Shown here piece after piece: positions 22,180-34,327 of a DNA stretch of 64,000 nt. Origin of the DNA: Nereocystis luetkeana (lineage: Eukaryota; Sar; Phaeophyceae; Laminariales; Laminariaceae); the NCBI GenBank assembly GCA_031213475.1, contig JARUPZ010000009.1, positions 6,791,601-6,855,600 of the forward strand, read 5' to 3'. Both the position numbers and the translations under genes were made by a program. Position 1 is the stretch's first letter; every line of letters starts with the position of its first letter. The notes below the pieces were generated by a model. That model did no database searches, was not told the origin of the DNA, and worked only from the letters and a program-made list of their open reading frames with translations.

Positions 22180-23532
22180 TCGCTCGGAAGGATCGATCAC
22201 ATTCTTGAGTTGAGTTTGTCTCGCGATGAAAGCTCGACGTCGCGCGAAATAGACGGGATCGGGTAAAAAATATCGCGGATGCTTCGGACCTTTGTTTGAA
22301 TCCACAGCCCACCGCCACGTCGAATATTATGGGTTACGGCTAAGTATACATGTTGTTCCGGGGTGGCCGAAAAAGGGCGGAACATGATGTGGATGATGCT
22401 ACGGTAGCACCTCCGTGACGAATTCTATGCTGTGCTTCTAGAACGTTTGCATCCAATGGCTCAAACAAGCCATAAAACCCTGTTTGACGACAGGAGACGT
22501 CCTGCGATCTGAGTGGTATGGTTCGGTTGTCATCACTCGACCATCTGGCGTGAATCGATCGAGGCAAACCCGTGTTCAGATGGTCCGAAACTGGATGATA
22601 CCATGCATCTCAGAAGCGGGGTGGTACAAACCTCTGGCGGTAGATACAAGTCGTTTCAGTCTGGATACGAACATGCCGCCGTGTGTGTAACATGTGATGT
22701 TTTAGGTCGGCGTACTCAAGGTTGATGTTACGCCATCCTAGCTGAGATCTCCAACCCATCTGAGTTGCGCTGTTACTGCATGCGCGTAAGAATAGATATG
22801 GAGCGTGTGAACTCGCAACCTGTCCACGGCGTCACTGAGGGAAACATTGGGAGCAAGGAGGGATAATACCGGGAAAGTGTGCCCGACATGCCGGCAAGGA
22901 TTGGGGAGCGACAATACGTCCAAAACCAGGGTGTCGAACATGAAACAATGAGGGGGGGGGGGGGGTGGAAGAGCTTTGTTTTCAATATGTGCGTTGGAGC
23001 CACAAGAGCAGAAGAAGGCCTATAGTGGCCGGAGGAATATAGGCAGTACAGGGACAGAATATGACGAGTGGGTATGAGAACATTCCACTATTTTGGGGAG
23101 TTTGGGGTTGTACCGGCGGTACGATATTCAAAATCCCTTGGTTATAGTAGAAGGCGATGGATACGCTTTTATATGGTGGGGCTCGAGTAAAGAAGGGTTA
23201 AAACAAAAGTTGCACTCTATATCGGTCTTTATCGTGTGTGTTTGTGAAAGCCAGACTCGGTGAGGACAAGGCCCAGCAAGAACATCAAACGTCATTCTAG
23301 ACTCCTGAACAAGGATCGCGCTAGTGACGAGGTGTTCAATTGTTATCGCCAATGAAACATTTGTATTATTAGAGGAAGGTGCACTGGGCTGATGGAACAT
23401 ACGATGAAGGACAGAGCCATGGAGCAGTTGATATTGAAGAGGAAAAGACCATCTACTGCGTTACGAAGGTCTGCTTAACAGTGTAGGCATGCAGGGTCGA
23501 CCATTGAGTGTGAGGATACCTAATTCAAAGAC
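22180..23532. other. No supported gene
   Basis: Contains a G14 run (22952-22965). Frames are short and unsupported. Confidence 0.45.
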
Positions 23533-23839
23533 ATGGTTCTTTATACTATCCAGCATATAATATACAAGCAATCTTTCGAACTCATGTTCAAAGCAAACCC
23601 GCCAAACGTTTGCTTCATTGAAGACCTATTTGTCGGTTGGTTTTCGATGTTCGGCGGGTAGTAGTACGGCCGGGATTGCCGGAATAAGAGGCAACATTTT
23701 AATGCAAACAATCATATGTAGAATGGTTATTTATACTATCCAGCATATATATACAAGCAATCTTTCGAACTCATGTTCAAAGCAAAGCCAAACGTTTGCT
23801 TCTTGGAAGCCCTATTTGTCGGTTGGTTTTCGATGTTCG
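23533..23839. repeat. Direct duplication, about 118 bp, period 190
   Basis: The block starting TTATACTATCCAGCATAT and ending GGTTGGTTTTCGATGTTCG occurs at about 23533-23653 and 23723-23839. It shows small differences (TATAATATA/TATATATA; a 5-bp deletion near the AAACGTTTGC landmark). Open frames crossing it are by-products. Confidence 0.9.
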
Positions 23840-24155
23840 TGTATACGCACTGCCACTACCACCACTACTACTACGCCTGCTTATATTACAACTACAACCA
23901 CTACGACGTACCAGGTATTCGACTACTACTACAGGAAATACATCACAAACTATTCGACCTGGAATGTCTCCTATTCCGAATGAATTATAGCACGTACATG
24001 GGACAACCCAAGGCATTCGTGAATGCGTGTTCAGTCGCAAATGCCTCACCGTGAGTTCCTCAACTTACGTAGTGGCTCATGCAAACCACAGAAAGCCCTC
24101 ATGGTCTCCCCTTGGCCACAGGTAGGTGCGGTACACGTGGTTGAGCAGACTTGGT

Positions 24156-24325
24156 GACGGTTCAAGTGGCATCCCGTTGAGTTACTACTAACTAACTAGT
24201 CTGAATGCCAACAATATAGTTATTACGGGGGACCACAGAAGACGGTTCAAGTGGCATCCCGTTGAGTTACTACTAACTAACTAGTCTGAATGCCAACAAT
24301 ATAGTTATTACGGGGGACCACAGAA
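24156..24325. repeat. Perfect 85-bp tandem duplication
   Basis: Units 24156-24240 and 24241-24325 appear identical. The unit starts GACGGTTCAAGTGGC and ends TTACGGGGGACCACAGAA, so it includes the left terminus of a MITE-A copy. The identity means the duplication is recent. Confidence 0.95.
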
Positions 24326-24413
24326 TATGGGGCCTACGGTACACACAAAACGCTTTATGTTTCCCTCTTTTCAGGAACACTACTTGGTCATACCTTATAT
24401 GGTTCCCCGTGAT
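24306..24413. mobile_element. MITE-A copy 3
   Basis: Left end TTACGGGGGACCACAG, interior GGCCTACGGTACACACAAAAC, decayed right end ATATGGTTCCCCGTGAT. Its left 20 bp were duplicated by the 85-bp tandem event, leaving a solo terminus near 24221-24240. Confidence 0.75.
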
Positions 24414-24627
24414 GGTGTAATGATCACGAACACTTCGTGGCGAGAGCCTTAGTTTCGGAGGCAGGATAAGGGGTCCAAAGATAGGGGAAGCTGGGGGGTG
24501 GTACGTCGATAAACTCCTACAGGGTCAAGCTACGTTCGTTCGCGGTAGGCTGCTCGCATAATTTTACTGCCGGAGCTCCATCTCGCACCCCGAAAAATGA
24601 AATGTAATCGAGCGCTAATGGTGCAAC

Positions 24628-25119
24628 TTGATCGACAATCTCCAAGCCGAAGTGTGTCACGAAGAAACGTTCGCTAACCACCGTTGGTATTCCCGAAATG
24701 TCCGGTTTTCCAAGAATACTTTGAGTAAAAATAGCTACTTTCGTACGTTTATCGGAGCCTTGGGTCCCTACGTCAGTTTCGACGAAACAGCGATGCATTT
24801 GTTCAGCATGTATGAGCGACAATAGAGGATGGTAATTCCAGGGTTCGACTTTCGCAGGCAGTCTCAGCAGAAGTTGGGCCTGGGCAGGGTGCTACTGTTG
24901 GTGGGGAGGGCGCACCGGGACGAAACTCAATTGGTTCGGCGGTTCGCGGGGGGTATGGCAGGTATGGCACGCATGATGGCGTTCTCTTGTGCGTCCGCGT
25001 ATCATGAAGAAGACAGCGTGGGCAAAATATATTTGGATCAACAGTCCAACGTAGCGGTCCACTTCGTCATTTCCTCTGTGTATACTGTTAAGCTATATTC
25101 CGGAGGCGTTGTACTGTAG
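24628..25119 (+). pseudogene. Coding-like relic interrupted by one stop
   Basis: The same plus-strand frame stays open from 24628 to 25119 apart from one TAG at 24826. It contains G-P-Y-V-S-F-D-E-T-A-M-H-L-F before the stop, and R-M-M-A-F-S-C-A-S-A-Y-H-E-E-D-S-V-G-K-I after it. An antisense frame (24517-24822) is also protein-like (D-V-G-T-Q-G-S-D-K-R-T-K-V-A), so the strand is uncertain. A strand ending in S-F-D-E recalls DDE transposases such as piggyBac, but the surrounding conserved residues are not evident. Confidence 0.25.
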
Positions 25120-26174
25120 CAGAGACACCCCATTTCGATTGGCGAACACATTTTATGTCACGACGGCGTCGTTACCAGGCAACAGGTGAAGGAGGTACAG
25201 TACCACGAAAGTTCGAGGTAATATCTTCAGATAATAAAGTGGCGCGCCGCACGCGTCCCAAGCATCAGCCGTGCCAGGATCTTTTTTTTCGTTCATCATC
25301 GTTGAACCCGCGTTATACATTTGGGGGGACATCGGAGCTATGGGAAGAGAAAGATGAACCATCATCGTCGTCGTCGAACGCCTCTCTCTGTGTGGGTACT
25401 CGTTTGCATACGATTCCAGCCCCTATATAAACATAGATATGTCACACCCCCCCCACGAGCACAACAAACTAATTGGTTTGTCACATTGATTCGAGTGTCG
25501 ACATCGTTTCGACCTTGGTCAAACCAGGAACTTGCCACCTATCTATGCGCAGCGTTTGCATGCTAATGAATAAAAACGACGGCTTGGTGTCGATCGCAGT
25601 CTTGGACAAAACGTCTTTTCTTTACCTTTTGGTTTTTCGCAGTTAGTTCTCAGTCTTTTGAATCATATACTACACTGTGTAACACTTACAAAGGACCATG
25701 ACAAAGCATTTGAAAGGGTCGTCTTCCCCGAAAGTGCCGCGTGCCGAAATTTAGTTTTTCGTCGTTAGTTTCGACGTTGAGGTTCAAGTCGTTTCGAGCG
25801 TGAAGAGCGTTTCTTCGAAAGTGTGGTCGTGTTCGTGCCTTGCCAAACATCGAGTGGGACCAGGAAACCTTTACGTGCAACGGAAAACACACACACTGCG
25901 CGTTTGCAGTTCCTACAGCCCAGCTCCATCAGCACGCCTAGGGTCCGTCCCGATCCCTTCTCCTGGAGATATACTAATACTGTGGTCACAGACTGAGCCA
26001 GAGGAGGGTCAAAACCTATAAAACGAAAAAAATCGTACACTCCAGGGTAAAGAGAAAAGCCAAGGCACCGGGTCGTATCGGGTACGAGAACACAAAATTT
26101 GAAATACCGGAAAATATCAACAAATCTACAACAAGAGGGAACAACAAAAAATGTGTCCGATGGTACAAAGGATG
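25120..26174. other. No supported gene
   Basis: Simple Ser-rich frames from TCGTCG triplets at 25360-25375. Nothing else is recognisable before repeat A begins. Confidence 0.45.
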
Positions 26175-27800
26175 GCAAGCGGCGCATTCAGAACAGATGC
26201 AGTCATACGGGAATACCCGCCAGGGGCGGGTCACAGGGTTTTGTGCATTCACGTGTCTTTCGCTGCCCACACAGATAAATAAATGTGCATCATCGGCTAC
26301 CCTGTCGATAACGCGAGGGGGGCTGCTGAACAACCTGCCGCTAATTGTGGCGAATACCTCGTACGTCGTGTGCTCCATGAATTTACTACAGTAGGCGAAC
26401 ATCGCAGGTAAGCGTTGTTCCCACACAACGCCTACATTGAAGGTGTTTTTTCAGGGTTTTTTCAAGTATTGAAAAAAACGAAGGAGTCCCACAGATCCTC
26501 TCCATGCCTAGCGGCCGTTGAAGATCGACAGGCAAACTAAAAAAAAAAAAAAAACGACGTGTCTCCCCGACAGTGGAATACATTCATTATGCGATAACCA
26601 AGCACCCAGAAGTCAGGCACTGCACTTTACTTCACGATCGTAAGCGGAATACTACCACTGTGTATATACCTGGTAAACCTTTACCGCTACACTGCCGCAA
26701 AAAAGGACCGAACCCTTAAGCTTCTCTGCCAATCGTGGGTGTAGAGATTCGATGAGGGTGGATGCCAAATTCTCATGACCATAACGGTCGTCCTATCTAG
26801 CTTCCCTTCCCGCCCCCCACCCACCGCCGCCCCCTCCCCTCCCACCCCCGGACGTTTCCTGTGTCCTTCACCCAGCTTTCCTGCGACATGTAGGTCAAGC
26901 CCGAATAAGTTTCCTGCTCACTGTTCTCGCCTCAGTCGATGCATGCCGCATCGAAGCTAGAGCATATCTTCAGAGCCTGGTTACCTGTCTTCGATGATGT
27001 TCCCACAGCATGGCAAGTCCTTCCTGCGGCCAGCCAGAACGCCACAGCCGTCAAGAGATAGCCATCTGCGATACCCCTGCTCGCGACGTCCGAAAACCAG
27101 CGCTCCTTTTCAACGGAGGGCGACCGAGAACGACGGGAAAACACCTCTGAGGGGTTCCGAAGTACGATAGCCACACTCCGAAAACAAAACAAAGTTGGGC
27201 GTACCACGTGTCAAGACGGGGGAAAGAGGGAGAAGGAGCGAAAGGAGGGGGGGGGGGGGGGAGGCGGGGGGGGGGGGGGGGGGGTGAAGGGGCAAGGGGG
27301 GAGAAGAGGCAGGAGAAAATGAGGGAAGGTGGGCCGAAAGCAACCAAAGGCACCAAACGTCCCGCCCGGTGATCAGCTGTGACCTCCCGCCCCTAAACGT
27401 CGATTGGGGTTCAATTCCACAGGACCGTATCGTGGAGAAACGCCGCGATGACGAATGCGGATCACACGCATCATGCAACCAATCATCACACCCTGTCTGA
27501 GAGTTCCATGAAACCCTATATATACGAACATACTTTCGCGCATCACCGCGCTCCGTCCACTGCAGATGTGTTGCTGTTCGTCGAAGATTGCCCGGCCACA
27601 ACGTCTCATAACAATCGCACGAGTCCCGGCTGCGACCTAATAGTTTCGTTGGCTCCAAACCATCACGAGGTAGCCGATTATCCAGGAGCAGAAACAGTCA
27701 CATGCGAAACAACCGTCCTCTCTATGGTCTTTTAACGCAAGGTGCCGCCACGCCCGGGGGTTTCGTCGCGTTTATAATTACCAGGAATTTAGTCTCAGCC
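26175..27800 (-). repeat. Dispersed repeat A, copy 1 (decayed coding element)
   Basis: Matches 41877-43472 along its length, from CGGCGCATTC to CAGCCACGCGATGA. Read on the minus strand, both copies keep the same frames in the same order. First comes a TATA-like GTATATATAGG near 27520, then R-S-V-A-I-V-L-R-N-P-S-E-V, then LLTAVxFWLAAGRT, then a segment whose counterpart in copy 2 reads P-D-V-W-A-L-G-C, and finally Y-E-V-F-A and S-P-P-R-V-I. Two long G tracts (27247-27261, 27266-27284) sit between blocks. The D-V-W-A-L-G-C string is typical of protein-kinase subdomain IX; here it has decayed to P-D-F-W-V-L-G-Y. It is either a dispersed gene fragment or a non-autonomous element; no terminal repeats or target duplications were seen. 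Confidence 0.75.
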
Positions 27801-28567
27801 ACGCGATGAGACGAGGAGAGGGGGGGTGGTTGCTGCGGCTATATGTTGTCCATGTCCAACGGGCTGCGCTCGACGTCTTCAGGATAGTATCCAAAGACAA
27901 CATCCTGGGTCTCTGTCTCTGGGCTGACTTATTTTCCCTGTGCGCTCTCAGGCTGCGTACCCGACGGTACAGCATACCATACGTACTTAGGGCAAGATCG
28001 TCAACGAGTCAACCGTGTGTGCGAGAGAAAAAGTTTGGAATTTTCCCTCGGGTCTTGGATTATCCCCCCGCGGACAAACGGTCAGAAGACTTCCACAGTT
28101 TCATTTTTTTATGTTCCACATCACGAAACGAACGAGCGAACGAGCGAACGTGGTTTGGAACGTTCTTGGCCATTTTACCCGCCGTTCATGATGGCGGACA
28201 AAGGTGTACGGCAGTACGTACGTACCAGCAGCAAGCAGGGCACCCTGTGCCCAGAACCCATGAACGTGAAAAAGGCCTAAAGAAACCGAAGAGCTACAGC
28301 AGCACACTCTGCAGGCCGCGAGCTGGACAGCACAGGAGCAACAACGGCAGCCTCTCTCTCTCTCTCTCCTTCGTACCACTAACCGGCTGAGGGGCGTACA
28401 GCAGGTACATGTGCATGTCTATGTCTCTGTCGGTTGTGTCCGAAAAGAGGTGTGCGTAACAGTAGCAAAGCAGATGCCGGTCATATAGTCGCACTGTTTG
28501 CGTTGATTGCTGCACCCCGTAACTCAGCGCGCGGCGCAAACTATTCGAAGTATACATAGCTACCCTG
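27801..28567. other. No supported gene
   Basis: Open plus-strand frames at 27806-28390 are not supported. They cross (GA)n/(CT)n and ACGAACGAGCGA simple sequence at 28120-28150 and 28350-28370. Confidence 0.45.
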
Positions 28568-28800
28568 GTATATATATGTATATATAAATCTATATATATA
28601 ATATAGATAGATAGATAGATAGATTTCTATCTATATATATATATAATATACCAGGTATATATATAGATCTATACCAGGTATATATATATTATATATATAG
28701 ATCTATATATATATATTATATATATAGATCTATATATATAGATATATAGATAGATAGATAGATATATATAGATAGATAAATATATATTCCAGGTACGCGT
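28568..28800. repeat. AT-rich microsatellite (TATA / GATA / AGATCTATAT)
   Basis: Interleaved (TA)n, (TAGA)n and palindromic TATATAGATCTATATA units. Two TACCAGGTA motifs are embedded (28649, 28672). Can form several hairpins. Confidence 0.95.
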
Positions 28801-31800
28801 TCCGGTATTGATAGCGGGTATAATATCTGACCTGCTGACCCGGTGGGTCTTTTCATGAAGTAGATATCTTCTACTACTAGAGCAAACCGAGCCACGTTCG
28901 ATGTTCGCGCGTGTACGTGCCTGCTCTGCGGGTGTGACAGGGAGGCCGCACTGACCACTGTGCTGCTGAGGGGCGACGTACACACAGTCAGTAGAGAGAG
29001 GAGGCAGGCGAGAGCCGACGTGCTCACAGTATGGGCCAAGCAACAAGAATCATCTACTCTTCTTTTAAGAAAGGCTTCAGCCCCATTGCTGTCACTACTA
29101 CTGCTGTAGCCTTGAACGCGGGATGTTACACGGTAAAAATAAACTGATGGGACGGGTTGTGTGTGGCGCTCGAAACTGATGGGACGGGTTGTGCCTTCTC
29201 CATCCCAACTCTCATTACCGCGCCCCCCGCTCCCGGAACAGTGGGCTTTGCTCAGTTTACTGGGCGGGGTGATTTCTTGCTTGTGGGGTTTCTAGTAACG
29301 GCTCGTGGACTGTCTTGCTCGTGAGCTCATAAAATTTTGCTACGTATGTATGCACTCATTGGCATGCTGAACACAGGGCACAGCGTCCGCTTCAGCCGAG
29401 TGTATATCACTCTTGACGCGCGCGCCTTTCGCCTAGTAGTACGCACACCTCCCTCTAAAATAATCCACCCCAGCCATAATATTTGCCGCTCTTCCTCTCC
29501 AGCACCTTCCCGGTCCTAACGCAGATCCAGGATCAAACAGCGGGCCCTGTCCCCCTCCCGCGCCCTCCTCGCTATCTATACACAGTAGTTCTGTTGTGCG
29601 TGTGAGTCACATGCCGTGCTGTGTCAGGAAGAAAAGTTCATCACAGCATTTTCTTCCCTGGCCGTTTCACGTCGAGTCAGTTGTGTTTTTTTCCCTGCAG
29701 TCAGTCTTAAAAAAATGTGGAGAACTGACTCCTTGGGACGAAATCGGATGCACGAAACAGGCATTTTGTGTACATTGTTTAGCTGCAAGGGTTAGTCCAC
29801 AAGACCACCTGCGAACGTGCCTGCTGTTATACCAACCAGCGAAGCGTAGCGACTAAGAACTGAAACAGTAACACGGCGGACTGACACAGGAAGTACGGCC
29901 ACAGCTATAATACTTGTACGGCCGCTTCGTCGCCCTTCGCGCCCTTGTTTTCGTTATGGTTGCATGTTGCAGAGCCTAGGCTCTTCGAGTTCTCATAAAA
30001 TCGTAGCAAGAAGTCAATTGATACCTGGTATAATAATACTACGACTGTACAACTCAATTATACGTACTGCGCCTACGTCGTGGTCCTTTTTACCTGGTAC
30101 TGCTACATCTTGTTTCCAAAAAAATCCAAAATTCTCAAAAATCCGAATTTCTGAAGGTTTATGAGATCCGAAATTTCTGTAGGTTTATATTTAGTGCTTC
30201 AAACAATTTTTATCAACAACCCTTGGCTGTAATTTTTGGACTTTCGAAATTTTGAAAGTTGGAAAGTCGGAATATTGGGGGCAGGGGGGACAACACTAAC
30301 TGAAGGTCTCGTATACAGGTCGGCGCGTCAGTCGGGCCCAGCAAAAGTCGCACGGGCGCCACACTCGCTCCAGAAAATATTGTCTCCGCTTGACCTTCAC
30401 AGCAGTATGTTCCCAGCCCGGGTGATATTAATACAGAATATTACCGGCTACTCGTAGTAGAGTGGTGTGAGAGAAGCCCAACATCGCCCGCCTGTACTAA
30501 TGCAACCCTGTTTTGGCCGGGGGGGGGGGGGGTACCATGAGTGTTTACTCCGCACAGTATACATGTCCACGTACCGTGTCGATGTGAGTTAGTTATCGCA
30601 CCACCGCCAGACCGATTTTCTTTGCTCGAATACTCTAAAATCGAGAGGCTGCGAAAACCGTCCGACTGACTCGTATCGTTGCGGTGTTGTTCTTTGTTTG
30701 CCCTCCGTGAAAACGCTACTACTTTATGACACTGCTGCTAATTGTTTCGGTGTTGTTTGTCTACTCCACCAAGGGTACGCTACTTGGTTTTCTTGACCGA
30801 CACCCCCCCCCCCCCCCCGCGCAACCCCCGCTCGGCCGGCCGAAGCAAAATGCTTCTTTTTTTTTACTAAACACGTACCAGGTATTTGGGTTGATTTCGA
30901 AGTCTTATCAAACCGTCTTACGTCGATGCGAGTATACGTGGCACATCTAAACCGTACCGACGTGCGCTTTTGTTGTTTTGTCATCAAAGTTTGCGTTCCA
31001 ACTTGAGCAACACCATCAAGCACATATCTACTGTATGTGCGTACGCATGTGCCCAGCGCGTGTGCCCGAAAGCGTGTCGGCAAAACAAAATGGGGCAAAG
31101 ACTTGCCTGACAAAGACTGTATTAGATCACATTTTGTGTGTATTGAAATACGTATGGTGTACAGACAACAACCAAGACAAGTTTAGAGTTTATACCTGAG
31201 TATATAAGTAGTCGTGTTGTCAATGTAGGTGTGTGGCGGTGGTGTGCTTCAATTCGATTATTTTCTGTTTGTGGCAGGGGAGACGGAACCTTCCACTCCA
31301 CAACCCGCGCTACTTGGATTGCCGCCAAAACGGCAGAGGACACCTACATTGCTATGTAAACCTCCGACCACTTCCTCCGGACCCTCTCGGCCGAGTTTCT
31401 GCTGTTTCAACTATCGTCCCCTTCCTCATCCCTGGCAGGGTGCCACCCCCTGTCCCTGCGTCCCCTATTCACCATCCCCCAATATTGATGAACCCTCCTT
31501 CCACTTCCTTTTCGTGTTCGGCCTCTGCGACTTACAGACACAACGTTAGCTTTGGTTTTAGACATCGTGCGGTCGTCACCCCCCTACCCGTCCCTGCCCC
31601 CTCCCAGCTGGCGTCTTCTTCTCCTTTATCTTCCTCTTCATCTTCCTCCTCGTTCACTTCTTCTTCTGTCTCTCGTCCTTTTCTGCATCCCGTTCTTCAT
31701 CCCTGGCTGGCCCAAAATGAAAAAAATGGAGTGTGGGCCCAGGAATGTTTGTTTTGCCTACCCTTGACTCCATCGCAAGAAACAGACGACGGAGCATGCT

Positions 31801-32679
31801 CGCCCATAGTGCTGAAAGCGGCACTCAAGCATGTACCCTGAGTAGAGGCGGTGCGTTTCAAACAGGGCCGTGCATACGCCGAAAGCACCAAAGGCGGCGA
31901 AAGACAATATTTTCCTCCCCGCCTCAGGTTCGGCACAACTCCTAAAGTCTACGCATATATATGTGATCCTCGCCGAATTGGGGAAGGGGATAGCGCAAGC
32001 ACTGTCTGGTGTGAAACACAAAACGTGGAGCTGTCGATTGCGCGACTAGCCACACCAACCACTGGTTTTCGGCCGTGTTTTGTGTTTTGCAACAGACAGC
32101 ATAGCTGTGACCGCCAGGAGGCATCATTGTGACTGATACATTGCTCTAGTGAGGGCGAGGAAAATGGTACAATAATATGTTTTTCCCATCGATGACACTC
32201 ATTTATTCGCGTACAGCACCTGGTGCGACTACGTCTTATCGGCCGCGACGAGGTATTCCCAAGCAGTGATGTTGCCGTGCTGGTAGACTGCGCGCGGAAA
32301 AAAACTGCGACAGGACAGTTTTGAGCGAAAAAGTACACTACATTTTCAAGGATCAACTTGATGCATTGGGAAACAATAAACCCGCAAATGTCCCCCTCCC
32401 CCAACTTTTTCCTGCTGATTACTACCGCTCGTCTCTCACGCCCCTTTGTCTACATCGTTCCCAGGGACCCCTGGCTTTGTTCGTGTTGCACTCTCACAGC
32501 ACCACAGCGGTAGTCTGGTGGCCATTATTGGCTAGTTCGTGTTCCCCTTCTGGAAGAGAGACGCCTATCGTGTGATACGTTAGAGCTCATCACGTCCAGA
32601 ACCTGGGGATTGAAAAACAAAACGGGTGCCACCTCCAAGCGGTGGCATTGTTTCGCAGCCCCCAACGTGTTGGCGTCAG
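28801..32679. other. Intergenic, no supported gene
   Basis: Contains G14 (30519-30532) and C16 (30803-30818) tracts, three TACCAGGTA/TACCTGGTA motifs (30022, 30091, 30877) and a 26-bp near-duplicate near 29135-29190 (ACTGATGGGACGGGTTGTG twice). The 31230-31840 plus-strand frame is open for 202 codons, but it is Pro/Ser-rich, driven by CT-rich sequence, and preceded by an acceptor-like TTTTCTGTTTGTGGCAG. A spliced gene here is possible but not demonstrable. Confidence 0.4.
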
Positions 32680-32773
32680 CCCCTTGAGGACTGCAGCTCC
32701 GTTTTTGGACCAAACCACTCAAATTACAAGTAGTATGTCCCCAAAACGGGGCTGCAGTCCTAAGAGGGTTAAA
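32680..32773. mobile_element. MITE-B copy 1 (palindromic)
   Basis: Long inverted repeat: CCCTTGAGGACTGCAGCTCC at the left pairs with GGGCTGCAGTCCTAAGAGGG at the right, around a TTTGGACCAAACCACTC core. About 95 bp, matching five other copies. Confidence 0.8.
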
Positions 32774-34327
32774 CCGCGGCGCAAGCTACGGTGGAACGCG
32801 TGCTGCGGTATGGGTATACATAGCGTCTGCGTTTTCTCCAAGGCTCCTCCTAACTTGAGTCTGATCTACCTGTACATCTCCCTAGAACGAATTTTGAGGA
32901 AAAAACAAATAACGCACGCTTGATAAGCTCGTGACTTTATCTCACGTATTATGCGAAACATATTGTAAAAACAAATCGATGAGACCAACGGTTTTGGGCG
33001 GTTTGTAAGTGCCCTTAAGGAGAGTCCCCTCGGCTAGGAATATTGCCTTACAGGGGAAAGATTGCTACGATATTACCTCCATCGTCGCCCAAGTCTTGCA
33101 GTACAATAGTCGGCAATGCTTTGGTAAGCATGCTGCGTCAGGCAAAACACCTAATTGATACTCTGAACGCGAATATAATCGACGTTGGTGCTTTAATATG
33201 AAGATAAAACATATGTTTATTTTCCCGGTCAGCGAGTGGTATGATGCTCCTCGCTTGAAGACCCCCCCCGTAAAACCTCAACAAAAAAAAACTGATTTCT
33301 TAACATAGATGTGTTGTGGGGCTATTGGTTTTGCCCGCACGACGAACGATCCCGTAGCCAAGGATGCATAACGAGAAACGTCTTCTCGCAGCACACAAGC
33401 AGGGCACCGGTGCAGTATTCGCTCAGTCGAGAGCAGCTTCGTCGGTCTGTACGTGTTTCATTCTCGAACTGGTACGTACGCATCTGTGATGATGGTTGTC
33501 TTGCACAGAGATGGCTGGTCTAGGAAGAACGGAAGAGCGTGGTCGCCCACCCGATCGCCGACCGTTTCATGTATACGCCATACCGTAAGACCCGTGCCGC
33601 GATCGAGGTAGCGCGCGTGCTACTCCAAAAACCGAAGGATGACTGATGGAGCCCTTTTTCGATCAGGGGCCTGCCCAAAATACGTTCGAACGGCATTACT
33701 GTTTTCCCATTCATGGTGTTCGTCGCATGCCTACTGCTTGCTTTGTCTTCGTTGCCCGTATTTGTGCAAGAGGGGCTTCAAAACCAAATCAGGGCTACCC
33801 CCTACCGTCAGTAAGCGTTCTATGAAACAAATAACGAAACCCACGTATAATATCGTAAAACGTGTTGCCGTCTGTTTTCTCTAGATCAGAAGCCAAACAT
33901 ATTTTCAGCAGAGGCCTGGCCGGCCCACGCCACATACCGCCGACCGAGGTGTGAGCGCCACGACACTAGGGTATGTCGAGGACCCTTACCGGCGAGTTCT
34001 GTTTAGATTTCGCGATGGAGTCGTTGGTTTTGTCGATCGATGTCTAAATAGGGTTCTCATAAACGTTGTCCCCCATTCTCCAGAGCCTGCCAGCGCAGGG
34101 GTTCATGTACAATGCGCGGCGCGCCAATACAGTCGGCCAAAGCTGTCTCATGACGTGCATTTTTTTCCCCTAAATATCGTCAATGATGGTAGGCCCAAAC
34201 AACCAGCATGTCTACAACCCACCTGCTCTTGATGATACCTCTCTCGCTTCCCTTCGCTGCCGGACCGTTTCTCCCTTTCTGCTTCCTAAACTAGGCGGAC
34301 TCAAACTCAGAGTCTCGATCGTTCGTC
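32774..34327. other. Upstream region of the CxxW gene; no other supported gene
   Basis: A frame at 33951-34232 has a coding-like start (Y-V-E-D-P-Y-R-R-V-L-F-R-F) but no splice border joining it to the 34328 gene. The last 100 bp before that gene are CT-rich without a TATA box, a style of promoter common in compact algal genes. Confidence 0.35.

Noticed and set aside
31233..31841. 202-codon Pro/Ser-rich plus-strand frame as a gene
   Set aside because: CT-rich low-complexity sequence with no domain; an acceptor-like site upstream is not enough.
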